From positions 51,366,224-51,430,223 of the forward strand of contig NC_044004.1 of assembly GCF_900496995.4 (NCBI RefSeq): 64,000 bases of DNA. Reading direction: 5' to 3'. The notes below the pieces were generated by a model. That model was not told the DNA's origin, made no database searches, and saw nothing but the letters and a program-made list of their open reading frames with translations. This document shows positions 1-12,301 of the stretch, piece after piece. Positions within the stretch are counted from its first letter, which is position 1, and every line of letters starts with the position of its first letter. This stretch comes from Aquila chrysaetos chrysaetos. Its lineage: Eukaryota; Chordata; Aves; Accipitriformes; Accipitridae. A program made the position numbers and the translations under genes.

Positions 1-441
1 GCATGTTGAAGAAATGAATGTAAAACTGAACGTTAAATATGAGTATATATACTATGCAATTCCCTTCAGGTCACAAACTTCAAAATTAATTATTTTCACC
101 ATATATTTGGTGCTTCCAATGTCCTGAAATGACAGCCTTGGTTTCTAACCAGGGTTTTAGAGCAACCAAATAAATTCCAGGGGTATAAGGTAAGTAGCTC
201 TTTCGTATTCCTGAATTACTTTTGAACCCTACAGTTCAACAAGAATTTAGACTCTCCAATGGAGTGCTAGGAAATTTCTGCAGTCAGAGAAAGTTTATTC
301 TCTATTTCCATCTCAGCCCCTATTCTAACAAGAGTTAGTGAAAAATACATGAAAGGAATATATAAAATCCAGAAATTGTGGATGACAGCCATTCTTATGT
401 GCCCATATTAGAATTATTTATTGATAGCATATGGTAGGTTT

Positions 442-479
442 GAAAGCAAGAGAAAGAGAAAAGGAGAAAGAGAACAGGG
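442..479 (+). repeat. purine-rich low-complexity tract
   Basis: Almost uninterrupted A/G sequence built from irregular GAAAG, GAGAAA and AAGGAG words. It is too irregular to be a clean microsatellite. It is a typical low-complexity patch and shows no coding signal. Confidence 0.6.
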
Positions 480-3400
480 TGGTTTTTTTAAGAGATCTGA
501 GGCGGCTTAAATCTTTTCATGAAGGAAAATGGAAAGCTCGTGCTTCTCTTTCTGGTACTCTCAATGGGTCCTCACCCATTTTGAAAACCTGTATCTACTG
601 AAAATGTCAGTAAGTAGCTGCTTCTATTTCATCTGAGACAGCTGAGACTTCACTACTGCACTCTGTCATGAACATCTGCAATGCTGTAGAAAGAGGTGCA
701 AAACTGAAGAAAGGTTTTCTTTGCTATTAGCTCTCAGAAAGCCCCCTCTTGTTATCTGGGAAAACACCTAGGGCTGCTTCTTAAACACAGATCAACCCTC
801 TGCATCTTAGTGTGTTGTACGGTCATCTGACTAAAATCCGATTCCTTTGATCGTTCTTGAGTGAATGTCCTAAACATGAATTTTCAATGTTCTTTCACTG
901 GACTGGGGACTTTGTTATCCTTTGTACAGCAAAATGCTTCTAACTCCAGCCCTGATCCTGCAAAACACTTGAACACATGCTTAAACTTATGTGCACATGT
1001 GCTTTGCTGCAGAGAAACCAGTGCTCAGCAGTTTTCAGGTCCATTATCTGGAGGGAAAGGGGTTTGAAATATTCCGTGAGAATTGCAGAAAACAAAATTC
1101 TTTCAAGCAGACCAACACAGAGGAAAATATATTCTTTTGTTTTCTTGGGCAGGAAGGAAATGGAGTGGAAAGATAGTAAAATCTAAGCGTGCTTGACTCA
1201 AAAGTTACGTCAGAGCTGTCAGTCTGTTTTCTGTGTTAGCAGTGATTACGAACAGCCTGCTGAAAGAAGAGTGGCTGGTGCAAAGAATTGGAGCAGATTT
1301 AACTCAGCCATTTTCCTCACGTTTCATTAACACAATACTGAATTCATGCTGGACTGGGAAAGATCAACAAAAATGACAACAAGGGTCAAATATGAAGTGA
1401 AGAGGAAGTATGTCGCCCTGGCATGGATGGTAATTACTCTATGCAACATGCATCAGATCTGCATCTCAGTTTTTGTACAGCCTGTCTTTGTGCTCAGCAG
1501 GTAATGAATCACCACCATTCCTGGCAGCCAACTGACGCTAGAAGAGGAAAGTGATTGCCTGGTCTTGAGCTCTGTGGACATGTTCCATGGAAATAAAGGT
1601 GTACTCTAGTTAATTTTTTACTCTGAAACCATAACACAGTTTAAAAAACTGAATTAATTTATACCAACCTGGCTAGATTCTCTGCATCTCTAGGGGACAC
1701 AGGAGTCCTGCAAGACCTGATCCAGAAACTGTTCCTATTCCTCACCGGCACAGCAAACTTAGGACACACATTCAGGTAATAAAGTATCCTGCACTATGAC
1801 CTTATCTTTCTCTCTATATTCAGATTCAGCCCACAGCTATTTGAAAAGCAGGAAACTGTAAGAATAGTAGAAAAGGAGAATTCACACACACAATTTATTT
1901 TTTGCATCTTATCGAGGCCAAGAAAGTGGTACCTTTTACAACAGGATTGGATAGTTGTTTCAGAAGTGCTCAGAAATGTGAATCTTTCCTCAGAACCTGT
2001 ATAAGCAAATATACAGATAAACCTGATATACAGGTTTACCTGATATACAGGGAAATATGCAAGAATAAATATTACAGAAGAAAAAGATTAAATAGATTAT
2101 AGAGAAATATTACTCAGACATTATTTAGGAATGTACTAGTTTACTGCACTAGAAAATTTAGTTGAATAAGAAGGACATATTTTTTTCTGTCTACTGTGTG
2201 TAGAAGTACATAATTTTGTCCAGTTTCATTATGGGAGGTAATTGCTCTCCCATTCACATACACGGGCATGTACCAACAGAATGTCATATTAATCTCTGCC
2301 TCTCTTTTCTCCCAGGGTAGAATTATTGATTGTGAGCTTTTCTTTTGATATTTTTTTAAATAAAGTAGAGGTTGCCTTACTGATTTCATTAGAAAGGTAC
2401 ATGGATTTACTTTCCTTGTTTTGTAACCTTGGTTTAAAAACACCTAATTAAAGACATTTTTTTCACACCCTCCTAAGGTAGGTAGAGGTGAGGTACCAAT
2501 TTAAAGACCTTAGTATTACACAGAGTTGCAGACAGCATTTAGTATTAAGGGCTGTAGTTTCCCTAAATCAATTATAATAATGCCTCTACTACTGAAATAT
2601 AAATAAAAAACATTTCTAATACACTAATAATATTTAATGAAGGACTGTATCTACAAAAGCATTTAGAAACTTTAGTACTGCCTAAAGGCCCAGTGTAAAG
2701 TTGAAAAGTTAACTCTTCATTGTCCTGCTTGTTTGCCACATGACTTCTGGAGGTATGTAAAGTTTCTGCAGATCAGGGTTTGCACCAGTGAAATCCCAGT
2801 GCAATAAAGACTCTGAAGTGCAGAGCAGTGAGGTCCCCTGAATCCACAACTAGATGTTTCGTTTCCATCTCCCTAGTCTTTAGTGTACAAACCAGCATGT
2901 ATTCTGACAACCTAAGTTTTATATTAAGGCAGCATGATGATCCTCCTGCAACACCTTGCTCTTTCAGCTACTGACTTAATAGACTGGGCTGCCAGAAGCT
3001 CAGCTTCTTCTCCTTCCCCTTCTTGAGGCAGTTTCACTCTGCCTATTTCCCTATCACACCCTATAGCAAAATTGTCTTAACTTCTCTTGGTGTTGCATTT
3101 TGTACATGGTAATTAGACAGTCATTGGACAGAAAGACTTACCACGTTCATTGCTTATTCAGGCATTAGGCAGGACATAGGAATTAGACGGTGACAGCAAG
3201 TTACAGTGCCAGGAATGAATCACGTTTCGTAGTAACTCTGCATCAACAAGGAATCCAATTGCAGAATATATCCTTCTCATCCCAGGCCAATGGGAATGCA
3301 GCAGCCAGTTGGCTACAAAGTCATTCTTGCTCTCCCCAGCCAATTAAAAAAAATAAATCAGTGCTATTCAGCATCTTCAGAAGTTGCCGAAAATCTTGAA

Positions 3401-5162
3401 GGTTCAGCACCTGAAGGACTATATTAGATGCAACTCTTTGCATTCTCAATAATTCCCCTTTGAAAGTCAAGTTTTCATCTTGTACTGAATTGGCACAGCT
3501 TCACTTGGTTTTCTCACTATTAAATGTTGCTGTTATCAAAAAAGGTTTGTTAAAAATATTGGTTAGCACAACTGCATACAAAAAGCAATGAGAAAGAGAA
3601 ATGATTTCTCCTTGAAGTGAATGCTGCCTGTGAACTCGAGGATTTGATCATTTTGGCTATAATTAATCTAGTGCAGAGATAGAAGGGCTAAATCATAGTC
3701 CTTCTTCATGCTTTCTTTCCATTAAATGAAAGAGAATAGCTATTGACCTTTTGCCAGCAGCTAAAACAAAGTGGTATGTTCAGCCCACTGTTTATATGTA
3801 GGGGGGAAAAGAAGTGCCCTATAAAACATGCTCACTAGCGAGCCCATCCATTTGAAGACTATTGCCAACTTCTGCCTTTAAATGCTAAGCTTGCCAAAGC
3901 CCCTACAGTGACAGGACTCTTTCACTAAGTTTAGAGCCAGCTCTAATGATTGTACCAGTAAAACAATATCCAGCTTCTGGGATTTGGAGTCTCAGCTTTG
4001 GGGCCTGTTCCTGTGGGTAGGTGAAAGAATGAAGATGTGAGCTGTCAATTGGATGGTCCAACCCCTCCAGGGCAGCTGGAGGAGTTCTGAACTGTGGGAG
4101 CTGGAGACACACACCAGACACAGATGCAAACTGCAGGTGGGAATGGTGCCTACGCAAGCAGGTGTGCCCCTGCATCCTCTTTCAATAGAAAGGACAGCCT
4201 GAAGGAGAGACTTGGGGTGCAGAGGGTGGCTCATGACCCTGTTATTTTAGTCCTTGATTTAGACATTAGAGGACCCAAGATCTGATAACTTAGTTACAGG
4301 GAATGATTTCATTCCTGGTTTCTTTTTCCCTCTGCATTTCTATGCTAGACATGTCCATGACTGAAATACATGTGTGGCTTTATATTCACTAAGCATTCTC
4401 TACTAGTTTACTAGGAATTTCTCTTTGACTTATGGAAGGGTTTTGATTTCTTTATTTACATTTGTCTTCCTTGACAGGAGGAGGGGACTAAATGCAGCTG
4501 TCATGATATTGCTGCAAAACTAAGAAACTAGTTTGCCCTGTGGACACATCTACCTAAAAACTGAGTATCATGTAAAGGAATAGCATAACTGGTTTTCTAC
4601 ACTAACAAAGAGCAGAGCTCTGTTAGGCTAGCAGCTGATCAACACTTAAGCTGTAAGTTAGACACAAGATTTTAAGGAAAAAATCCCCGTTCCCTCCTCC
4701 CCACAAAGTAAAAAAATGAGGGGATATGGATCAAATTTTGCAAAAGATGATGGTGATTTTTGGTAGTGTTGAAAATTAGCAGTTTATATGAAATTATTTA
4801 TCTGTTTCTATAGTAACTTAAATGATGAATGCACTTTCGGCAAGATCTGTGGAGACAAGGCAGGTAGGCCTCATAGAAAATCTCTCACAGCATCTTCCCT
4901 TCCTTTGATCTCTGACGAAGAAATCAGTACAAGTTTGGGACTCCTGACAGAAAAGTTCATGTCAGAACCTATGTAAAATTTATTGTGCAGAGCCCTGGGG
5001 GCCCTTTAAGATACAGAAAAAGTTGGGAGATGGTATAGGAATGGGGATGTGGTATGTTAGGTTTACAATTTGTACTTTCTTTTCAGAAATTACAGTTTTG
5101 CTAAAAATATAACCATAGGCCATTTCGTACAATTCCCAAGTCACTGTAGTGTTACACTGGGG

Positions 5163-5256
5163 GTGTGTGTATACACAAGATATACGCATATATATTATAA
5201 AAAAAAACCACAAAAAACAAACAAACATCTCTATATATACTGTCTATATATGTACA
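5163..5256. repeat. AT-rich low-complexity region
   Basis: The sequence alternates TATA-like words (ATATATAT, TATATATAC) with an A-rich stretch carrying ACAAA-type units. This is simple sequence and the short frames crossing it are not credible genes. Confidence 0.65.
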
Positions 5257-7970
5257 TCTGAAATGAGAATATGTATGGGAAAGTTACATTCCAAAATAAA
5301 ACAGAAGGAAAATAAATGGGGAAAGAAGTCTATTCATTGTAGGCAAACATGTTAACTTTCAATTTTTAAAGGCTGGCTGATTGCTCATAAGGAAATCTAG
5401 ACACACACTGATGTCACTAAACCATAACCTCTCTGAAGTACCTGGAAAATGAACAAAAATTCTGCACTACAACTCAAATAAGAGGCATCTCAAATACTCA
5501 TCTAAACTAAGACCCAAGTGTCTCAAAACAGGTTGTTCTCAGTCAGCATGTGTTACACATTTATATCTGATAACTCCAGTATTACTCTCTTACTTTTACA
5601 AGTTGTGAGAAGTTCCTGTTTCTAAAACTGAATGAGATGCAATCCTTTCCATTTTGTCGACCAGAATTATCAGCTAAATCATGGAATATTACTTTTCAAA
5701 GTTTTATCTGTGGAAGCTCATTGAAGGCTGTGCTTCATGTGAGCAACAACATGCAGGCAAACTGTAGTTAATATCTACATGTGGTCAGCAGTAAAACAAA
5801 TTTGGCAGGCAGTGAAAGAAATTCATACCTGTTCTGAAGAGCTGACAGACAAAATATGACCCATTTCATAATCACTAAAAAGCATTTTCCCCAAAACACC
5901 TCTCCCTGTAGATCATTGGGAAAAGCTGTGGCAAGCTGCAGTTCTGAGTCACAGATTAAAGTGTGAGAACAGGTGCTGTGCTGTAATGACCGGTATTATC
6001 ACTCAGAAGGGTGAATTACTATTTGATGCTCTCACTTGATACATCTCAAAACATTTTTAGAAAAGCTAGAGAGTAATTTACTGTCATTCTCTACCAAATT
6101 GCTAATGGACCCAAGAATAGCTTAAATTCATTTATCTGAGTTAATAATCACATGACAGTAGAGAAAGAAACATAATTTAGAATACACTTTTTTTTTTTCC
6201 AGATGGCTAACTCCCATTTGTTGGTAATGATGGAGAGATAATAACGCCAGAACAGAACAAATAGGAATTCAAAGAACTAAGCACCAGTATTTACAGACAT
6301 CAGCAAGAAAGACAGATTGGTATAAAATAGCAAACTATTCTGTCCATTTTCACAAGCCGTTTTAAGAGACATTTTCATTCCTACTTCTCATTGAGATACA
6401 TCTATAGAGCAAATGGTACTTCTTTTTATAAAGCAAAATTATGCACGGCTGGTTGCCATCTCTGGATTTTGTTTTCTGTCACTCCATTTCATAGCCTTAG
6501 CCCTGAGCCAGTGGCGGTGGCAATCCACATTCATCAGCCTCCTCCAGAGGCTTTATTTACTGCCATTTGTCTGCTTTCCCCCTCCTTTTTCTTTGCTCCC
6601 TGGTAAGCTATGTGAGCTAAATCCTGCTCCCAGTCCTAGTTCTGTAACTCTACAGCTGCCCGCTGGAGAGACAATTTAAAATTCCTGCACAGTTGTGGCA
6701 ATCTACCCCCCTCTGCTTGTCTGAGGTTGGTTATGAAAAATGGTGCAAACCCCTAAATGAACAAGTACCAAGCACCGAGTCCTTATTAGACGCTAGAGGT
6801 TTTCATGGACTTCTTTCCCTGCAGGTCAAAATCCCACGTGACTCCATTGCCTTTTCCTTTTTCTTTTTTCCAGTGCTGATCTGGTGCTGTAAGTGTTGTA
6901 GGCACAGCAGGAGGCTCCTTTGAAGACAGGAGGCTCAGCTGATGAGCAGTTTAACAACATGTGAGCTTTTTCACTGACACAGGACACTGTACTGGCCCAA
7001 ACACATGGCACTTTAATCATTAATTACCTGACTATGCCAGCAACTTTCAAGGTTATTTTGGGCTTTGCTCAAATGTTAGAGCAGCTTTTCCACTGATGAA
7101 TTTACATCTCTGCCACAATTTCATTGTCGGGAACCTCTGCAAAGGGCTACAATGGGAGACACAGTTGTCAACTTACCGCAGTCCAGTCACTGAGGTCACT
7201 GCGTAAAGTAAGAAACTAGGACTTGCAGTACTTCATTTTCCCCTCAGGCCATCACTGCCTCGGTAGCAGCAAACTTCCATGGGACTTCAGCTGTCTCTTG
7301 CTGGTGTCCTCACAATGTCTTCTCCCGATCTGGGACTCAGGTGTTAAGCCTGGAGATAAAAAAGTTTCAAAAGTCCATCAGCTTTGCCACATCTAGTACT
7401 GAATCTGGATTTAATGCTAAACCTAAATAGCACGGGCACTCTTGCCAACTTACTGGCATCATGTCATACCAATAGTTTGCGCATGGTAAGGATCTTCTGA
7501 GTTTTGTGTGTGTGTGTAATTTCTTTCTTGCTTTCTGACTGAGTCACAGCACAAGGCAGTTTAATTATAAACAACACTGATATTACTTGAACAAGTAATT
7601 TAGCTTTTAAAGCCTCCCGCACTGAGGTGTGAGGTACAAGCTCACAGCTTCTGTCGGTGAACAAAATCAGTCATGGGTCATGCAAGTTCCTCTCCCCAGT
7701 GGCACCACATCAACCACAGCCTGGAATTACCTGGAGAGCCTGGACACTTGCGACAGCTTGCCAAACACAGAGGCTTGAACAGATGGCTCTGAGATGATGA
7801 AGCAGAAGTCAGGGTTGCAAGTATTGCTTGGGGTGCATTTAAATTAAATTGCCTATTGGCTTCTTGACAAAGGCCAGTTTTCTCTCTGGATTCCTCAAAC
7901 ACAAAGAAATATACTATGCAGGGATCTATGAGAGTGAAAACCAGCAAGCTAGGACTTCATTAGGAGACAT

Positions 7971-8011
7971 CACTGTCTCAAGACTGTGTCCTCAAGTCAC
8001 TGTCTCAAGAC
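7971..8011 (+). repeat. 14-bp direct duplication
   Basis: The 14-base word CACTGTCTCAAGAC occurs at 7971-7984 and again at 7998-8011, separated by 13 bases that also contain a partial echo (CTCAAG). The second copy carries a small inverted repeat, CTGTC-TCAA-GACAG. It looks like a local slippage or duplication event. Confidence 0.7.
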
Positions 8012-10042
8012 AGTCATCTTAAAGGACTGTAGAAAGCTCTTTCTGTGTAAACCATCTGCTTATTTGGGCTATTTCCAGTCCGATGCTTCTGCACTGGCAG
8101 GGCTCTCTGGTGGATGTGGCATAACACACTGTCAGTTAACAGCAATAGATTAACATTGTACGTAGTTAATAACAGTAGCATGTACAGGATTATAGATGCA
8201 TATTTTGCCAATGTAAGTTTTCAGGGGAAAGACAGGAGAAGATCTTAGTCTGATGTGCACCCATCACCGTGTCAAATTTTCAGGAAATTGCTGTTACAGT
8301 TCCCAGTCTATGTAATTTTACGTAATTATTATCAAAATGCGACTCCGTATTAGGTACACATTTTACCTCACTACTGAAGTGTGGGCATAGCTATAAACTG
8401 TGTACCTGTTTTTTTTTGCTGGATACTGTGACCTAACAATGTAAAAAAAAAAAAAATCCCAAAGAAAAACATCTGCTGCTCTGTTAAAAAAGTCCAAACC
8501 TATTTGAAAACAGCCTGAGCCATAGTAATTGATAACTTGTAGCATTTCAGCCATTTTGGCTTTGAGTTTCTCAGGGGCCTCAGTCCAGCTAGTGCCATTT
8601 TAACACAGGCATCCATTATATCTGGTTCATTCCTGTTGGGTACCACTGGTCTTCTAGGAAGCTTGTAACCCTGTGAATCAGGTCAGGAAAACTGAACATC
8701 ATTGAAATCAGAAACTCTGTTTTAAGCTGTTTATAAACAGTGTTGCTAAAGGGTGACAAAACTCATTAAAATCTTCCATGTTTCTTTCTCACAGCCGTCA
8801 TAAGAAGTAATAAAGGGAATCCAGGTAAAAGCATACAGTTTGGTTCTCTGCCTCAGCTGCTGAGCATCACTGAGCCATGTCGAAGCTCTGACAGGCTGTT
8901 GCCATTTGAATGAACACTCCCATTAGCAGCCAATATCATAGAAATGGCAGAGATTTCTCTACTGAAATCTCTTCAGTAGGAGTGACGTAAAAGCCATCAA
9001 ACTGTCTGTCAGGGTCACTCCTTTCAGGATATGTTTCTGGTTATTAAAGGTGTCTCAGAAGAAACAATCTCCCTCTTTCCTGTCCACCTCCGATCGACCA
9101 TAGCATTTCTGAAATTCCTTGAGAGAATGAAGCCATGGCATGCTGCTCAGAGCAGCTACTCCTGGGCCATGCTTTATCCACGCTGCTGGGAGAGGCTTCT
9201 ATGGAAATGCAGATCCATCCTTGCTTTTGCTTAAGTCAGAAAATTCCTATTACACTGAATGGGTCTATAAACACCATCCAAAGCATTTCTGTCAGTTCAC
9301 AACCTCATGCTCTACCAGAAACCTCAGAAATACTGACCAGGCAAAAGCAAGTCATGTCTCACAGCCACGGCATGAGACTTTCCTTAGTCCTATTTTTAAA
9401 CAGCTCCATCATGTGGATATACTTGTAGACAGATCAAATGGTGATCTTTACACAGGAATTAAATTTCAACATAGATTCCCATCCTAAGCATTAGCAATGG
9501 TTGTCCAAAAGAAATTAAGTCACACTGAATACAGATCTCTGTTGTCAGTTATGCAGCTGTTTCAAAAGTTAGTAAATAATCTAAAATTGTTACAAGTAGG
9601 TGAAAAAACTCAGATTTATTACCAGGTCATGGGATACAATGTCAATGGTAACTCTGATAATCCCTGCCATATTCAGTGTTTTAGAGGTATTAGATGCTCT
9701 TGGCTGTTCCCCGTTCATGAAGGTCTCACTTTACTTCACAAATAATACATATTTATTTATTTTCCCACCTGGCAGCAGGATTTTCAGTACCCCACACTAC
9801 TAAATGTTATATTTTGGTCACACTAATTTTCCTTCATGGACCAGATTTCCAGCATAATATCAAATATAAAACTGCCTAATAACAGTGCAGGAAAACCTCT
9901 CCTGGCTGGCAAAAGAACATTGCGGCAGCTTGTCCACATGATCCTCCTTATTTCTGTAACTGAGGAAATTCATCATCTTGACAGGCACACTCGAGAGAAG
10001 ATGTATAGTTTCTCTTCCAGTCATGTATCTGTGGAGCATGAA

Positions 10043-10345
10043 GAATCGTAGAATCGTTTGGTTTGGAAGGGACCTTTAAAGGTCATCTAGTCCAACCTCA
10101 CTACAATGAGCAGGGACATCTTCAACTAGATCAGGTTGCTCAGAGCCCCGTCCAACCTGACCTTGAATGTTTCCAGGGATGGGGCATCTACCATCTCTCT
10201 GAGCAACCTGTTCCAGTATTTTGCCACCCTCATCGTAAAAAATTTCTTCCTTATATCTAGTCTAAATCTACCCTCTTTTAGTTTAAAACCATTAGCCCTT
10301 GTCCTATTGCAACAGGCCCTGCTAAAAAGTCAGTCCCCATCTTTC
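10043..10345 (-). other. CR1 3' terminal region and 3' UTR
   Basis: On the minus strand this is the most conserved end of CR1. It contains the RT C-terminal remnant words for a frame like WNRLL, followed by the 3' UTR and a short 8-mer-type terminal repeat (GATTCTAC GATTCT). CR1 reverse transcriptase is known to recognise this structure when priming at the target. The coding remnant next to it ends early, at the stop at 10346-10348, compared with the longer C-terminus I expect for CR1 ORF2. This region therefore no longer encodes a continuous tail. Confidence 0.85.
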
Positions 10346-11304
10346 TTATAAGCCCCCTTTAAGTACTGAAAGGCTGCAGTAAAGTCTCCCTTGAGCCTTC
10401 TCCAGGCTGAACAACCCCAACTCTCTCAGCCTTCCCTCATAGGATAGGTGTTCCATCCCTCTGATCATTTTTGTGGCCCTCCTCTGGACCTGCTCCAACA
10501 GGTCTGTGTCTTTCTTGTACTGAGGACCCCAGAGCTGACTGCAGTACACCAAGTGGGGTCTCACCAGCATAGAGTAGAGGGCCAGAATCACCTCCCTTGA
10601 CCTGCTGACCATGCTTCTTGTTATGCAGCCCAGGATACAGTTGGCTTTCTGGGCTGCGAGTACACATTGCTGGCTCATGTTCAGTTTTTCATCCACCAGT
10701 ACCCCCAAGTCCTTCTCTGTGGGGCTGCTTTCACCGCCTTCATTCCCCAGCCTGTATTGATACTGGGGGTTACACCAATCCAGATGCAGGACCTTGCACT
10801 TGGCCTTTTTGAACCTTATAATGTTCATATGGGTCCACTTCTCGAGCTTGTCCAGGTCCCTCTGAATGGCATTGCAACCCTCAGGCATGTCAATTGCACC
10901 ACTTAGCTTGGTGTCATCTGCAAATTTGCTGAGGGTGCACTCGATCCCACTGTCTATGTCGTTGATGAAGATATTAAACAGTACCGGTCCCAATACAAAC
11001 CCCTAAGGGACACCACTCATCACTGATCTCCGCCCAGACATTGAGCTGTTGACCACTACTCTCTGGATGTGACCATCCAGCCAATTCCTTCTCCACTGAA
11101 CAGTCCACCCGTCAAATCCACCTCTCTCCAATTTAGAGAGAAGGATGTTGTGAGGGACTGTGTCAAAGTCCTTACAGAAGTCCAGATGGATGACATCTGT
11201 AGCTCTTCCCTTGTCCACTGATGTACTCACTCCATTATAGAAGGCCACTAGGTTGGTCAGGCAAGACCTGCCCTTAGTGAAGCTATGCTGGCTGTCTTGA
11301 ATCA
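10346..11304 (-). pseudogene. CR1 ORF2 reverse transcriptase, C-terminal part
   Basis: This frame is the palm and thumb of the CR1 reverse transcriptase, which copies element RNA at the target site. Palm words are visible: [16 protein letters not shown] upstream, then [13 protein letters not shown], the catalytic FADD box at 10913-10924 (FADDTKL), and a downstream [12 protein letters not shown]-like block. A TAG at 11003-11005 interrupts the frame at the position where CR1 elements usually have Gln after GVP; a single C-to-T change explains it. Otherwise the frame stays open from the LTR junction to 10346. The upstream RT motifs continue beyond the inserted LTR from 12302. The copy cannot make active enzyme. 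Confidence 0.9.
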
Positions 11305-11490
11305 TGTCCTGCTGTGATTTAAGACCAGCCAGCAACAAAGCACCACTAAGCCGCTCACTCACTCCTCCCCCTCGGTGGGATGGGGAGGAGAAAATATAAT
11401 GAAAAGCTCATTGGTTGAGACAGGACAGGGAGGGATCACTCACCAATTATGGTCACAGGCAAAAGACAGGTTCAACTTGGGGAAAAAAAA

Positions 11491-11515
11491 AAATCAATTT
11501 AATTTGTTACCAATC
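11491..11515 (-). promoter_or_regulatory. degenerate LTR polyadenylation region
   Basis: On the minus strand the LTR carries an AACAAATTAAATTG stretch, where the second copy of this LTR has AGTAAATTAAATTG. I infer that the ancestral signal was a canonical AATAAA and that each copy has decayed differently. Function in this copy is doubtful. Confidence 0.4.
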
Positions 11516-11612
11516 AAATCAAAACAAGGATAATGGGAAGTAAACCCAAATCTTAAATCACCTTCCTCCCACCCCTCCCTCCTTCCCAGCTCAACTCCAC
11601 TCCTGATTTTCT

Positions 11613-11984
11613 CTACCTCCTCCCCACCAGCAGCACAGCAGGACGGGGAATGGGGGTTGGGGTCAGTTCATCCCACCTTGTCTCTGCTGCTCCCTCCTCC
11701 TCCTCAGGGGGAGGACTCCTCGCTCTTCCCCTGCTCCACAGTGGGGTCCCTCCCATGGGAGACAGTTCTCCATGAACTTCTCCAATGTGAGTCCTTCTCA
11801 CGGGCTGCAGTTCTTCACGAACTGCTCCAGCGTGGGTCCTTTCCGTGGGCTGATCTTCAGTCACAGACTGCTCCAGTGTGGGCTTTCCCATGGAGTCACG
11901 GCCATCTTGGGGGTCATCCCCCTGCTCCGGCGTGGGCCCCTCCCCGGGCTGCAGGTGGGCATCTGCTCCCCCGCTCCCCTCCAT
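11613..11984 (-). other. open frame within the LTR, conserved in both copies
   Basis: From an ATG at 11982-11984 (MEGSGGADAH) an open frame of 123 codons runs to a stop at 11613-11615; the frame is open further upstream, to 12101, without an ATG. The product would be Gly/Pro/Glu-rich, hydrophilic and without a signal peptide. It contains 15-residue repeats (ERTHAGAVREELQPV followed by a diverged copy). The same frame is open in the LTR at 20709-21651. Other frames on both strands are also long here because the sequence is GC-rich and built on a 45-bp repeat, so openness alone does not prove coding. I know of no function for it. Confidence 0.3.
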
Positions 11985-12301
11985 GGGCTGGGGGGGACAG
12001 CCTGCCGCCTCACCACGGGCTGCAGGGGCATCCCCTCCTACGGCGCACCTCCTCCCCTCCTTCTTCACTGACCTCCATGTCTGCAGAGGGGTTCCTCTCA
12101 CATTCCAATCTCCTCCTCCGCTGCAGGTTCCCCTTCTTAAATCTGTTCTCCCAGAGGTGCTACCACTGTCACTGATGGGCTCAGCCTTGGCCAGAGTCGT
12201 GTCCGACTTGGAGCTGGGGAAGCTTCTAGCAGCTTCTCACAGGTGCCACCCCTGCAGCCCTCTCCCCAACTACCAAAACCCTGCCACACAAACACAATAC
12301 A

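Larger units (their letters stand above)
1..10042. other. non-coding unique sequence, left flank
   Basis: No exon, RNA gene or recognisable transposon could be supported in this stretch. Open frames are short (up to about 115 codons, near 9140-9487), lie on both strands and resemble no family I know. Local structure includes a purine-rich tract at 442-479, a direct repeat of a CCTGATATACAGG-type unit near 2029-2051, an AT-rich patch at 5163-5256, runs of T and A at about 8409-8455, and a 14-bp duplication at 7971-8011. The base composition is that of avian intergenic or intronic DNA. Conserved regulatory elements could be present but cannot be seen without an alignment. Confidence 0.6.
11305..12301 (-). 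mobile_element. solo ERV LTR inserted in the CR1 RT
   Basis: This is a solo long terminal repeat of an avian endogenous retrovirus, lying antisense to the plus strand and inside CR1 ORF2. It is collinear with the second LTR at 20709-21651: both contain the GTTTGTGTGGC start region, a GCAGCCCGTGG-type internal repeat, a GGGGAGGAGGTAGAGA-like block, and an end resembling the reverse complement of CAACAAAGCACCAC. On the CR1 side, the minus-strand RT frame reads up to an MEDREV motif before the LTR and resumes with a QDSQHSF motif after it. These two motifs are adjacent in intact CR1, which defines the insertion point. Five-base flanks AATCA (11300-11304) and ATACA (12297-12301) may be a decayed target duplication, so the exact edge is uncertain by about 5 bases. 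No primer-binding site, polypurine tract or internal genes adjoin it. Confidence 0.88.
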
